From positions 1 through 64,000 of IMG/VR virus record IMGVR_UViG_3300037584_005429: 64,000 bases of DNA. One strand, written 5' to 3'. Position 1 is the first letter of the stretch; each line of letters starts with the position of its first letter. The stretch is from a virus. The position numbers were made by a program, and so were the translations under genes. Below are positions 1 to 7,835 of this stretch, one piece after another. Below the pieces are notes generated by a model, which was not told the origin of the DNA, did not search any database, and saw only the letters and a program-made list of their open reading frames with translations.

Positions 1-1149
1 CCAACCATCATATAAGGAAGGTAAACCATTTAATTCTATTTCACCTAAATCAGAAAAATTTTCAACATTGTTTGTACCAATAATTTGTAATAATTGTTTC
101 CATGTTATATACATTTCGGTGTTTCTTCCTCTTTCATCATAGTCAAATATTTTTGCTTCATCTATCTCTTGTTTAGTAGCTTCTGCTCTACTTCTCCAAA
201 CTGCACAACCTAAACTTTCTAACCAACTATCACCCATTCTCTCCGCTTCCACTGGAAAATATTTTTCAAGGAAATCATATACAGTCCCTTCATCGTTTCG
301 TAATTCCTCTTCTGTAAATTTAGGTTCGCCTACTAACTCTCTAAGATTTTGTAATCGTCCACGATTTTCTGGGGTTAAATAAGAGTTCATATAATTTAAC
401 TCCTCTGTATCCATTTCCTCACAATCACCATAATAACCACGGTAACCCATAGCTGCGTTATATGCCCAGTCATCATCCTCACTTAAATCTAAAAACTTAT
501 CTTTAAAAGTTTCGTCGTTAGTAATTATTAAAATTCCTTCTCCATCAGGCATGATTCCTATTTCATCGTCATTCATATTATCAAAAAACCAACTATCTGT
601 AGATACTGTAGTGTTGTCGTTACCTTCAAACTTTTCCCAGTCCAAATTTTGTCCTTTCTCACCTCTTATCTCATCATAAACTGCTTTTGCAAAATCATTT
701 TTTTCTGAATATGATTTCATTTCCTTTTCAGTAAAAGGCATTTCAAATTTTAATCTTTCTTTGAGGGAGTATGGTATGTTTAGTTTTTCTATTAGTTTTG
801 GTTTGTCACTAAAGAATTCTTTTGTGTCTTTTTTCTGGTACCAATTTATATTTAACGCTGCGTCTCTGAGTGGGTCAAAAAGAGAATATTCTCCACTAAA
901 TCTTAAAGGTATTTTACTTTTGGTATCGTGTACTATCCCTGCTTTGTTTTTATCCTTTTCTATTATTATATAGGTTACCCCACCACTTTTAAATGCGTTT
1001 ACGGTAGCTTCTTTAATTTTTTCATCCTTACACCATTGGGGTGCTATAGAACAAATAGATGCAATATTATAAGGTAATACGAGTTCATATTTATCATCCT
1101 CGTATACAACTCTTTTATTTACCTGTTCGTTTAACATATTCATAGTCAT
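1..1149 (-). CDS. Hypothetical phage protein, C-terminus cut by window edge
   Basis: An open frame of 383 codons runs from the ATG at 1149 to the first base of the window with no stop, so the C-terminus is missing. In-frame ATGs also occur at 1143 and 1137; no Shine-Dalgarno sequence favours any of them. The protein is soluble-looking, with a basic first half and an acidic Asp/Glu-rich middle, and no signal peptide or membrane segment. I recognise no domain or catalytic motif. It lies downstream of a string of small unknown genes on the same strand and is probably co-transcribed with them, although a TATTTATA element sits 4 nt before its start and could drive it separately. Confidence 0.75.
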   Translation of the reverse strand, partial: MTMNMLNEQVNKRVVYEDDKYELVLPYNIASICSIAPQWCKDEKIKEATVNAFKSGGVTYIIIEKDKNKAGIVHDTKSKIPLRFSGEYSLFDPLRDAALNINWYQKKDTKEFFSDKPKLIEKLNIPYSLKERLKFEMPFTEKEMKSYSEKNDFAKAVYDEIRGEKGQNLDWEKFEGNDNTTVSTDSWFFDNMNDDEIGIMPDGEGILIITNDETFKDKFLDLSEDDDWAYNAAMGYRGYYGDCEEMDTEELNYMNSYLTPENRGRLQNLRELVGEPKFTEEELRNDEGTVYDFLEKYFPVEAERMGDSWLESLGCAVWRSRAEATKQEIDEAKIFDYDERGRNTEMYITWKQLLQIIGTNNVENFSDLGEIELNGLPSLYDGW

Positions 1150-1153
1150 CTAC

Positions 1154-1161
1154 TATAAATA
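1154..1161 (-). promoter_or_regulatory. TATTTATA element 4 nt before a start codon
   Basis: On the coding strand the octamer TATTTATA ends 4 nt before the ATG at 1149. The same element recurs at a similar distance before several other genes here. Either a phage promoter element or an A/T-rich translation-start signal is possible. A single octamer in AT-rich DNA is weak evidence. Confidence 0.35.
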
Positions 1162-1169
1162 TAAAGTAA

Positions 1170-1406
1170 TTACAAGTTATATTTGGAATAATCGGAAAGT
1201 CTTCCTTGTTTTATTTTTTGGAGGGTTGAGCATTTTTCGTACTCTTCTGTTTTTTCAAAGAAAGTAATTAGTTTATCTATTGTTTTGTGTGGTAAGTCTT
1301 TATTAACAAATTCAAGATTTTCATATTCCTCACCTTCTTCCATAGAATTTACAATAAATTCATAAGCTAGTCTAAAGGCTGCGTTTTTTTCAAATGGGTC
1401 TAACAT
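1170..1406 (-). CDS. Small hypothetical protein
   Basis: Protein of 78 residues, charged and probably helical, with no recognisable domain. I place the start at the ATG at 1406. A TTG at 1412 would overlap the preceding stop (1409-1411) and is less likely. The gap to the upstream gene is 2 nt, so translational coupling is likely. It belongs to a cluster of five small unknown genes between the glutamine synthetase gene and the left edge. Function unknown. Confidence 0.6.
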   Translation of the reverse strand: MLDPFEKNAAFRLAYEFIVNSMEEGEEYENLEFVNKDLPHKTIDKLITFFEKTEEYEKCSTLQKIKQGRLSDYSKYNL

Positions 1407-1408
1407 TA

Positions 1409-1630
1409 TCAAACTGTTGTTTTTTTAAGAATTTTACCATCCCATGCAATTATTTGGTCTAGTTTGTATTTAGCACCATCTAATGTAGAGGCTCCTACAG
1501 GTCCTATCTGTGGTATATCTAAATCTAAATCTCTTGTCCAAGATATCATCCATAAAAACTTTTTACGTTTTTCTATAATGTATTGTATTTTACCACTTAA
1601 TCTATTTTCTTCTTTTACTATTCTATACAT
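1409..1630 (-). CDS. Small hypothetical protein
   Basis: Protein of 73 residues starting at ATG 1630, basic in the first third, with the segment ISWTRDLDLD in the middle. No domain recognised. It is separated by 1 nt from the upstream membrane protein gene and by 2 nt from the next gene, consistent with one polycistronic transcript. Confidence 0.6.
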   Translation of the reverse strand: MYRIVKEENRLSGKIQYIIEKRKKFLWMISWTRDLDLDIPQIGPVGASTLDGAKYKLDQIIAWDGKILKKTTV

Positions 1631-1631
1631 A

Positions 1632-2024
1632 TTATTCTCCTTTTTTAATATAATTATACCACCAAGTTGCGGCTAATATTAATACTAACAGTGTTCCCAT
1701 CGTGTATACTAGAAACCACGGTGTGTGGTGTTCAACAAAAAATGATGGTACACCCATCACTATCAACCATATTAGAAATATATATCCTGTATTATTTTCT
1801 AATTTTTTTTCTACCTTAACAGTTCTCTCTTGGTTAATTAGTCTACTTAGTGCATCTTGCATATCTTTACCGTATACTGGTTGGGTGTGTTTTGTACCAT
1901 CTTTTTCACCTATTGTAACTAAGTACTTCAGGTATCCTGGATTATTTTTACTTTTTTCTACAAATTTACATTCTAGAGCTCTTCTCCTATTAAATTTATA
2001 TTTATGTGTATTTTTTTTTAACAT
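1632..2024 (-). CDS. Small membrane protein with basic N-terminal domain
   Basis: Protein of 130 residues from ATG 2024. An upstream in-frame extension would overlap the preceding gene and is disregarded. The first about 75 residues are hydrophilic and rich in Lys/Arg. Two hydrophobic segments follow near residues 78-95 and 101-120 (LIWLIVMGVPSFF and LVYTMGTLLVLILAA), ending in a short basic tail. It should sit in the inner membrane as a hairpin with both ends in the cytoplasm. Function unknown; one untranslated base separates it from the preceding stop codon. Confidence 0.6.
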   Translation of the reverse strand: MLKKNTHKYKFNRRRALECKFVEKSKNNPGYLKYLVTIGEKDGTKHTQPVYGKDMQDALSRLINQERTVKVEKKLENNTGYIFLIWLIVMGVPSFFVEHHTPWFLVYTMGTLLVLILAATWWYNYIKKGE

Positions 2025-2025
2025 T

Positions 2026-2220
2026 TTATTTACTATTACAAGTTTTTCTAACTTTATAAGCCCAACCACTATCTGAATTTTCTGTCAACATAGTAGCTAT
2101 TCTATGAGCTTCTTTTTCACTTTTTACATCCCATATTTGGGATAGTCCGTCTGTTAGTAGGACAAAAGATTTATTACCTGTTTTAGGGTCTATCATTTCT
2201 TTTATTATATTATATGGCAT
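2026..2220 (-). CDS. Small hypothetical protein
   Basis: Protein of 64 residues from ATG 2220, soluble and of mixed charge. It begins with MPYNII and has a strand-like segment (SFVLLTDG) followed by a probable helix. No family recognised. Its 5' end overlaps the preceding gene by 11 nt, typical of coupled phage genes. Confidence 0.55.
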   Translation of the reverse strand: MPYNIIKEMIDPKTGNKSFVLLTDGLSQIWDVKSEKEAHRIATMLTENSDSGWAYKVRKTCNSK

Positions 2221-2407
2221 TTTTGTATTTTTTATTTAAAAGGTTAACATAAAAATCTGCTACTCCTGGTCCTAATAAGTCATTCCACTTATTTTCAAAG
2301 TTTATTATCAACTTTTTTAAAGCTGGTTTATGAACTTCTTTATTATTTGGATTATTTAGTACTTTTAGTACAAAATTGGCATCTTTTTTAATATTAGGAC
2401 TTTTCAT
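2210..2407 (-). CDS. Small hypothetical protein
   Basis: Protein of 65 residues from ATG 2407, Lys/Asn-rich and mostly helical, with a proline-glycine turn (LLGPGV) near residue 44. No domain recognised. A TATATTTG element lies 4 nt before the start codon, so this may be the first gene of a short unit running to the left edge. Function unknown. Confidence 0.55.
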   Translation of the reverse strand: MKSPNIKKDANFVLKVLNNPNNKEVHKPALKKLIINFENKWNDLLGPGVADFYVNLLNKKYKNAI

Positions 2408-2411
2408 GCCA

Positions 2412-2419
2412 CAAATATA
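2412..2419 (-). promoter_or_regulatory. TATATTTG, Bacteroidetes -7-like element
   Basis: The coding strand reads TATATTTG, matching the TAnnTTTG consensus of the Bacteroidetes housekeeping -7 element, ending 4 nt before the ATG at 2407. I found no clear TTTG -33 element at the usual distance. If used, the transcript would be almost leaderless. Confidence 0.35.
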
Positions 2420-2434
2420 ATAATTATTTTTTAA

Positions 2435-3478
2435 CTAGTCTACCAATTCTGGTTGGGTTTTTAAAGTTTCTAGTAATCTCTTAGTGATTTTGTATGGGTC
2501 ACCATTACTTGCTGGCCTTCTATCTTCTACGTAACCTTTCCAATTATTTTTAACCGTAGATACTGGAATTCTAATACTAGCACCTCTGTCTGACACACCA
2601 TAACTAAATTTATTTATAGATTGTGTTTCGTGTAAACCTGTTAATCTTTTCTCATTATCACTACCATAATTATTAATGTGTTCTTCATGATAAAAAGATA
2701 AAGTATCACAAATACCTTCGATTAAATCTTTACCACCAACCTCTCTCATTTCTTTAGTTGAGAAGTTTACATGCATTCCTGAACCGTTCCAGTCACCAAC
2801 TACTGGTTTTGGGTGTAGGTCTACTGTCACTCCATGATTTTCAGTAATTCTATATAAAAGATACCTACTAACCCATAAATCATCAGAAACCTTTAGAGCT
2901 CCTTTACCAAATAGTTGGTACTCCCATTGACCTAACATTACCTCCGCGTTAACACCTGTAATATCTAATCCAATATTCATACAAGCATCTAAATGTTGTT
3001 CTACAATTTCTCTACCAATAACTCTATCTGTACCAACACCACAATAATATTTTCCTTGTGGTTCTGGATACCCTTCTTTTGGGAATCCTAGTGGTTTACC
3101 GTCTTTCATTAAAACATACTCTTGTTCAAACCCAAACCACCAACCTTCTTGGTGTCTATGAAAATCTATATCTTCTAGTTCTGCTCTTTCATTAGTCTTA
3201 TGTGACATACCCTTTTCATTTAATACCTCACATAATGCAAGATAAGACCCTACTCTTTGTGGGTCTGGATAAACCCTTACCGGTCTTAGGATACAATCTG
3301 AATTATTACCGGTAGCTTGTTTTGTTGAACTACCATCAAATGACCATTCTGGTAAATTATCTGGGTCTGGTTTAGTAATAGTACTATCTAAATCTACAAT
3401 TTTAGTTTTACTTCTTAAAGTTTGTTCTGGTTTATTACCATCTAACCAAATGTATTCAATCTTTGTTTTTATTTTCAT
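2435..3478 (-). CDS. Glutamine synthetase, type II (beta-grasp GS)
   Basis: ATP-dependent ligation of ammonia to glutamate to form glutamine. The protein has 347 residues, the normal length for type II GS, and looks complete. Visible landmarks are WSFDGSST (about 45-52), the metal-binding FGFEQE (115-120), NGSGMHVNFS (231-240), and the C-terminal RRPASNGDPYKI. The overall pattern resembles the GS type common in eukaryotes and flavobacteria, rather than 12-subunit GSI. I chose ATG 3478; a TTG 9 nt upstream is less likely. Its 5' end overlaps a small coiled-coil gene by 23 nt. In a phage this is an auxiliary metabolic gene, probably taken from a Bacteroidetes host, that could raise glutamine (nitrogen) supply for nucleotide and protein synthesis during infection. 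Confidence 0.95.
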   Translation of the reverse strand: MKIKTKIEYIWLDGNKPEQTLRSKTKIVDLDSTITKPDPDNLPEWSFDGSSTKQATGNNSDCILRPVRVYPDPQRVGSYLALCEVLNEKGMSHKTNERAELEDIDFHRHQEGWWFGFEQEYVLMKDGKPLGFPKEGYPEPQGKYYCGVGTDRVIGREIVEQHLDACMNIGLDITGVNAEVMLGQWEYQLFGKGALKVSDDLWVSRYLLYRITENHGVTVDLHPKPVVGDWNGSGMHVNFSTKEMREVGGKDLIEGICDTLSFYHEEHINNYGSDNEKRLTGLHETQSINKFSYGVSDRGASIRIPVSTVKNNWKGYVEDRRPASNGDPYKITKRLLETLKTQPELVD

Positions 3479-3629
3479 TTTTATCAAATTTTTTAATTAA
3501 TTTATCTAATTGAGAATTGATGTGGTTCATGTCAGCCACAGATTCTTTATCTTTAACCTCAATGGTTCCTACTAGTTCTTTTAACTCTTCCACTTGTTTT
3601 TTTAATTCTTTGTTTGTTTCTTGTTCCAT
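3456..3629 (-). CDS. Small coiled-coil protein
   Basis: Protein of 57 residues from ATG 3629 to a TGA at 3456-3458, overlapping the start of the glutamine synthetase gene by 23 nt. It is very rich in Lys and Glu with leucines at heptad-like spacing (KELKKQVEELKELV and NSQLDKLIKKF), so it should form a helical coiled coil. It fills an otherwise empty stretch between glutamine synthetase and the divergent DUF192 gene. Function unknown; it could be a partner of glutamine synthetase only by position. Confidence 0.6.
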   Translation of the reverse strand: MEQETNKELKKQVEELKELVGTIEVKDKESVADMNHINSQLDKLIKKFDKNENKNKD

Positions 3630-3634
3630 CTAAA

Positions 3635-3642
3635 TATTTATA
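3635..3642 (+). promoter_or_regulatory. TATTTATA element in a divergent intergenic gap
   Basis: The 18-nt gap between the minus-strand coiled-coil gene (start 3629) and the plus-strand DUF192 gene (start 3648) holds TATTTATA on the plus strand, ending 5 nt before the ATG. The spacing matches the elements before minus-strand genes, which argues that the orientation is meaningful. Confidence 0.4.
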
Positions 3643-3647
3643 ATAAT

Positions 3648-3983
3648 ATGAATGTTATTTTAGATAATAAAGTCCTACCATTAGAGATTATGTCAACTCC
3701 TAATGCCATTAGTACTGGTATGATGGGTAGGAAATATATTGATGGTGGAATGTTATTTATTTTTCCTTCCGTATCTGAACGTTCTTTCTGGATGAAAGAT
3801 TGTTTAATTTCTTTGGATATAATCTTTATCATTAAGAATAAAGTTACTCAAGTTCATTATAATTGTCCACCCTGTAATTTAAGTAAATGTAAATCTTATT
3901 ATGGTGTGGCTGATAAAGTTTTGGAATTGCCTTCAGGAAAATATAATGTAAGTGAGGGTGATATTTTAAAATTTACTAATTAG
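3648..3983 (+). CDS. DUF192 family protein
   Basis: Protein of 111 residues from ATG 3648. The pattern GMMGR...GGMLFIF...SFWMKDCLISLDIIFI is typical of DUF192, a small beta-barrel family of unknown molecular role found in bacteria, archaea and some phages. There is no signal peptide here, unlike many cellular members. It carries four cysteines in the second half (WMKDC, NCPPCNLSKC). It is one of only three plus-strand genes, and its stop overlaps the stop of the convergent DHH phosphoesterase gene by 8 nt. Being isolated, it must have its own promoter, for which the TATTTATA just upstream is the candidate. Confidence 0.8.
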   Translation: MNVILDNKVLPLEIMSTPNAISTGMMGRKYIDGGMLFIFPSVSERSFWMKDCLISLDIIFIIKNKVTQVHYNCPPCNLSKCKSYYGVADKVLELPSGKYNVSEGDILKFTN

Positions 3984-5418
3984 TATCTATAGTTTCTTTA
4001 ATTTTATTAACCATTTGTTTTTGAACCCATTTTACAAATTCAACATATCTTGTTGGTTTAGAATCTGCTTTTTTCTTATAAGGTCCTTCTGGTTGTCTAG
4101 TAGCTCTACTAAAGAAATTTAAACCACTAATATTTGTTATACATTTATGTCCACCACTATTAGCTTGAATTACGTCCCATGCTGGTACTGTTATCTTATC
4201 TAAAACAGCTTTTTGTTTTTCACTTAATTTTTCCCAAGGTGTGTCAATTATACTAACTGCCATATTGTAGTATTTTGAGTCTGGTGAAGGCATATTTTGT
4301 AAATGGTCTTTATATAAAGCAAATAGGTCAGATGTTTTAAACCCAATACTTTCATCTTCTGCTTTTGTTTCTCCTATTCTTTTAATAACTGAAACTGGTA
4401 CTTGGTGTTTTTTAAGTTGTGGTTCTACTTCTTTAAGAACTTCTTGTGCTATATCACCTAAATTAACACCTTTTAAAGCCCTATCTTTTTTAAATGGATT
4501 ACAAGAAGCTTGTACTAGACCCATTGGCCAAGCTATTACTAAAAAGTCTGCGTCTGGATATATTTGGAATGGAGTGTACCTATCATAAGAACCTGGTTTA
4601 AATAATTTTCCACCACCATATTGTACAATTATATTATCATCTATATTTAAGTTATCACTTTCTTGTTGTGATTTTATGTATTCTGCTTGATTCTGTGCCA
4701 TTTCCTCTGGTGAAGCAAATCCTTTTTCTTTTGCATATGAAGTTATGTTTTGGTATATGTTCATTAAAGAAGGGGACGAATTCATAACTAGGTATTCTAA
4801 AAATCCTGGTTTGTTTTTATAAGCTAATAATAATTTATTGGTTAAAAGACCTAACATCCATCTTTTTTCATAAGTTTGGTCACCAGATTCAAAATCTCTA
4901 ACTAAATTCATAACTTGTTCTGGTTCAATATTGTGTTTTGCGTAATCTGCTGAATCTACAGTATTAATCATCATAATATCTTCATCAGTAAAAATATCAC
5001 TAGGACTTATAGTTTGTGATATAGTTTCTACATTTGACCTAGCTCCTCTAAATTGTGTTGCTGTATCATCTTCTACACCTGCTTGGGAATCGTGATGGTC
5101 CGTATGGATTTTAAATATTGGCTTGCCGTGTGCAAAATCTACTAGGACTGGCATTACATCACCACTAGCATCTGGTTTTTTAACAGAGAATTCTTTATCC
5201 CCGTATTGAATTACGTTTGTACCTATTACTTCTATCCCATAATTTTCAAGATAATTTTTCATTCCTAATGCAGATACCACACCGTCTAGGTCTTGGTGAA
5301 AGTATATTTCTGCTTTAGGGTATCTTTTAGCTAAATTATTAATGTCTCTAATTCCACCTTCATTTAAAAGGGATTCATTAATAACTTTTAATTGTTTTTC
5401 TGTTATCTCGATTTTCAT
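3976..5418 (-). CDS. DHH family phosphoesterase with N-terminal tag
   Basis: Protein of 480 residues from ATG 5418. The DHH superfamily covers RecJ, nanoRNases and pyrophosphatases that hydrolyse phosphodiester or pyrophosphate bonds with bound Mn2+. Signature residues are HQDLDG (41-46), a D near 94 in LVDFAHG, and TDHHD (106-110), with a C-terminal NSGGHK that recalls the DHHA1 glycine motif. A large helical middle segment of unknown role separates the two. The N-terminus (ITEKQLKVINE, then LLNE-GG) resembles the tag on the neighbouring hydrolase and may be a removable capsid-targeting peptide. It follows the SleB-like gene by 25 nt. The substrate cannot be told; oligonucleotide or nucleotide hydrolysis is the likely class. 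Confidence 0.8.
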   Translation of the reverse strand: MKIEITEKQLKVINESLLNEGGIRDINNLAKRYPKAEIYFHQDLDGVVSALGMKNYLENYGIEVIGTNVIQYGDKEFSVKKPDASGDVMPVLVDFAHGKPIFKIHTDHHDSQAGVEDDTATQFRGARSNVETISQTISPSDIFTDEDIMMINTVDSADYAKHNIEPEQVMNLVRDFESGDQTYEKRWMLGLLTNKLLLAYKNKPGFLEYLVMNSSPSLMNIYQNITSYAKEKGFASPEEMAQNQAEYIKSQQESDNLNIDDNIIVQYGGGKLFKPGSYDRYTPFQIYPDADFLVIAWPMGLVQASCNPFKKDRALKGVNLGDIAQEVLKEVEPQLKKHQVPVSVIKRIGETKAEDESIGFKTSDLFALYKDHLQNMPSPDSKYYNMAVSIIDTPWEKLSEKQKAVLDKITVPAWDVIQANSGGHKCITNISGLNFFSRATRQPEGPYKKKADSKPTRYVEFVKWVQKQMVNKIKETIDTN

Positions 5419-5422
5419 ATTA

Positions 5423-5430
5423 TATAAATA
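5423..5430 (-). promoter_or_regulatory. TATTTATA element before the DHH gene
   Basis: TATTTATA on the coding strand ends 4 nt before the ATG at 5418, in the 25-nt gap after the SleB-like gene. The position supports 5418 over the in-frame upstream extension as the true start. Confidence 0.38.
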
Positions 5431-5443
5431 TCTACTTATTTGA

Positions 5444-6229
5444 TTAACACGGATGTCTCTTATCCCACCAAAATATGTGGTCACCTATTTTCTTAGCTGA
5501 CTTTTTATTGTTATTATAAGACTTTACTATAGTTCTAGTACTACTACTACTTAAGTCTACAATATCTGGATTTACGTAATGATTTACCCTAATTACATCT
5601 CCATCACTAAAATTTTCAACAATTTTTAACATACTATCAAACCCTTTTACTTTTTGATTGGTTATTCTATTAAGTAACTCTTCAAACTTCCCTTCTTTAC
5701 TTAATCTATTAAAGTAATTCCATGTTGAGTATTGTTTTCCTTTTAATACTGAGTCTTTCATACTATACCCACATTTATCAGCTCGGTTTTTTATTGTTGA
5801 CAGTATAGCTTTTAATTCTTTTTCTCCAGCTATTTGATTTTCTCCTACAAGTGTTGATGCTAATATGTAATCTTCATCATCTTCTGGTATTTCTATATAT
5901 AAATCTAATTTTTTTAAACCATTGGGTCCTATGGGTATATTGTTATTAATTTGTTTACACAAATCTATATCTAGTTGAGTGGACAAAGCTTTTAACATAT
6001 CTTTACCATAATACCCATCTCTACTTATACCTAATTTTTTTTGAATGACGTATATTGGGTGGGTTTTATCTAAATCGTAATCACCATAATTTAAAATACT
6101 ATTATTATATAACATATCATAAAAAGAAATGTCCACTTTAGAGAATTTTGTTTCTCCAGTAGGTACACACTTAACTTCCTCTTGTTCAAAAAGTCTACCG
6201 TATTGATTTTCTGTAATTATTATACGCAT
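5444..6229 (-). CDS. Peptidoglycan-binding / SleB-like cell wall hydrolase
   Basis: Protein of 261 residues from ATG 6229, which follows a hairpin and T-tract. Residues about 57-95 (IYVIQKKLGISRDGYYG) match a peptidoglycan-binding domain with its repeat-like VQ-x2-LG...DG-x2-G pattern. Residues about 122-261 match the SleB/CwlJ hydrolase fold: LVGENQIAGEKE with the probable catalytic Glu 130, then ILSTIKNR and YSTWNYF. It would cut peptidoglycan glycan strands. There is no signal peptide; instead the N-terminus carries ITENQYGRLFE, a tag shared with the next gene. Packaging in the virion and use during entry is therefore as plausible as end-of-cycle lysis. Confidence 0.75.
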   Translation of the reverse strand: MRIIITENQYGRLFEQEEVKCVPTGETKFSKVDISFYDMLYNNSILNYGDYDLDKTHPIYVIQKKLGISRDGYYGKDMLKALSTQLDIDLCKQINNNIPIGPNGLKKLDLYIEIPEDDEDYILASTLVGENQIAGEKELKAILSTIKNRADKCGYSMKDSVLKGKQYSTWNYFNRLSKEGKFEELLNRITNQKVKGFDSMLKIVENFSDGDVIRVNHYVNPDIVDLSSSSTRTIVKSYNNNKKSAKKIGDHIFWWDKRHPC

Positions 6230-6233
6230 AAAA

Positions 6234-6268
6234 AAGTCGTTTACAATAAATATAATCATAAACGACTT
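6234..6268 (-). terminator. Hairpin plus T-tract between cysteine synthase and hydrolase genes
   Basis: A perfect 10-bp inverted repeat (AAGTCGTTTA / TAAACGACTT) with a 15-nt loop is followed on the minus strand by a run of T up to the ATG at 6229. This has the form of an intrinsic terminator for the cysteine synthase unit. The loop contains TATATTTATTG, close to the start-associated element seen elsewhere, so it may also hold the promoter of the next gene. Confidence 0.6.
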
Positions 6269-6293
6269 ACTCTTATAAATAAACTATAGTTAT

Positions 6294-7190
6294 TTACATA
6301 CAACTAAAATATCTTTCTCCCCTATCACACAATATAGTTATAGCATCCGTTTCATCATTATCCCTTAACCACTGAAATGACGCAAATACGTTTGCTGCTG
6401 CACTTATACCAATAAATAGGCCATAATTTTTAGCTAAATGTCTTGCACATGCCTTAGCACATTCTGTACTAACCATTCTTACTTCTGAAACCCTATCCAA
6501 ATCTACCAAAAATTTACTACCATCACCTATTCCTTGTATACCATGAAGACCTGGTTCAAACCCTGACATTACCGCACTTTCTGCTGGTTCAATAGCTACT
6601 GATTTTATATTTGGCCACATTTCTTTTAAAAATTTATCCGTACCCATTAAAGTACCACCAGTACCTGTCCCAGCCACAAAAACAGCTGGGTGTGATTTTT
6701 CACCTTTAAGTTCTTTGTATTGATTATAAAATTCTGGACCTGTGGTTTGGTAGTGTGCTTGAATGTTAAGTGGGTTATGAAATTGATTGCAATTAAACCA
6801 TCCCTTATCCTCACACATCTTATCTCTTAGGTCTATTGCCCCATCAAAATCACCATCCTCAACTTCTATTAATTCAGCCCCATAATATCTAAACATATTT
6901 TTACGTTCCTCGGACATATTAGAAGGCATAATTATAACCATTTTATAACCTCTTTCAGCTGCTAACATAGCAAAAGCAATCCCACTATTACCACTAGTGG
7001 CTTCACATAAAGTACTTCCTTTGATGATTAACCCCTTTCTTTCCGCGTTATTAATGATAAATGTTGCCATTCTATCTTTAACAGAACCACTTGGGTTCAT
7101 AAATTCAGCTTTTCCCCAAACTGTATAACTACCTATAGTTATTGGTATTAGAGGAGTGTTACCTACATTATCAGATAATTTAGTTTTCAT
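6294..7190 (-). CDS. Cysteine synthase (O-acetylserine sulfhydrylase family)
   Basis: PLP-dependent beta-replacement enzyme making cysteine from O-acetylserine and sulfide. It has 298 residues, normal length. Motifs: GNTP (10-13), PSGSVKDR with the PLP lysine K38, the substrate-binding TSGNSG (65-70), the phosphate-binding GTGTGGT near residue 175, and a C-terminal CDRGERYFS typical of CysK/CysM. CysM-like or cystathionine-synthase-like specificity cannot be excluded. Its ATG overlaps the last base of the cyclophilin stop codon (TAATG), so the two are coupled. A hairpin terminator lies just downstream. This is an auxiliary metabolic gene, rare in phages, and is of interest because late proteins here are exceptionally rich in cysteine. 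Confidence 0.92.
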   Translation of the reverse strand: MKTKLSDNVGNTPLIPITIGSYTVWGKAEFMNPSGSVKDRMATFIINNAERKGLIIKGSTLCEATSGNSGIAFAMLAAERGYKMVIIMPSNMSEERKNMFRYYGAELIEVEDGDFDGAIDLRDKMCEDKGWFNCNQFHNPLNIQAHYQTTGPEFYNQYKELKGEKSHPAVFVAGTGTGGTLMGTDKFLKEMWPNIKSVAIEPAESAVMSGFEPGLHGIQGIGDGSKFLVDLDRVSEVRMVSTECAKACARHLAKNYGLFIGISAAANVFASFQWLRDNDETDAITILCDRGERYFSCM

Positions 7191-7618
7191 TAACCCTCTA
7201 TCTCTACGTTAAATGTATCTCCTTGTTGTATTTTATCTATAACATCTAGTCCTTCTACAACCTTACCAAAACAAGTGTGATTACGGTCTAAGTGTTGTGT
7301 GTTTTGTCTCCCATGACAAATAAAGAATTGTGAACCTCCCGTATTTCTTCCTGCGTGTGCCATAGATAAAACTCCTTTATCGTGATATTGATTATCACCA
7401 TTTAGTTCACAATCTATTTTATATCCTGGTCCACCAGCTCCTGTACCATTAGGGCAACCACCCTGTACTACAAAATTAGGTATAACTCTATGGAAATTTA
7501 AATTTTTATAAAATCCGTCTTTTGCTAATTTAACAAAATTATTTACTGTGTTTGGTGCATCTTTTTCATAGAACTCTACCACCATCGTTCCTTTATCTGT
7601 ATTAATTTTACCTTTCAT
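7190..7618 (-). CDS. Cyclophilin-type peptidyl-prolyl cis-trans isomerase
   Basis: Protein of 142 residues with the compact bacterial cyclophilin pattern: [15 protein letters not shown] with the catalytic Arg, [20 protein letters not shown] and [12 protein letters not shown]. All active-site regions are present and there is no signal peptide, so it works in the cytoplasm. It catalyses proline isomerisation and would suit the folding of very proline-rich virion proteins encoded later in the window (inference). It overlaps DUF3310 at its 5' end by 11 nt and cysteine synthase by 1 nt. Confidence 0.95.
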   Translation of the reverse strand: MKGKINTDKGTMVVEFYEKDAPNTVNNFVKLAKDGFYKNLNFHRVIPNFVVQGGCPNGTGAGGPGYKIDCELNGDNQYHDKGVLSMAHAGRNTGGSQFFICHGRQNTQHLDRNHTCFGKVVEGLDVIDKIQQGDTFNVEIEG

Positions 7619-7835
7619 TTTTTATTTTATTTATTTCTCTGTTTATATACCAACTAGCTTTTTCTAAGTCTTCTAGTTTATTATTTTTTTTCTCTGCTCT
7701 GGAAATATATTTTATTGAATTCCCTAAGTTAAACCCTAAATCCCAAGCTTCAATAACTTTAATAGCTTCGTATAAATTATTTTTACCTCCGTAGTGACTT
7801 GGGTGGTCAACCATTTCATTATTTTCTTTACCCAT
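7608..7835 (-). CDS. DUF3310 family protein
   Basis: Protein of 75 residues with the DUF3310 pattern: DHPSHYGG near the N-terminus, then [22 protein letters not shown] and [15 protein letters not shown]. The family is common in phages, sometimes fused or labelled as nucleotide-kinase-associated, but its molecular role is not established. It is cytoplasmic. It overlaps the methyltransferase gene by 8 nt and the cyclophilin gene by 11 nt. Confidence 0.85.
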   Translation of the reverse strand: MGKENNEMVDHPSHYGGKNNLYEAIKVIEAWDLGFNLGNSIKYISRAEKKNNKLEDLEKASWYINREINKIKNER

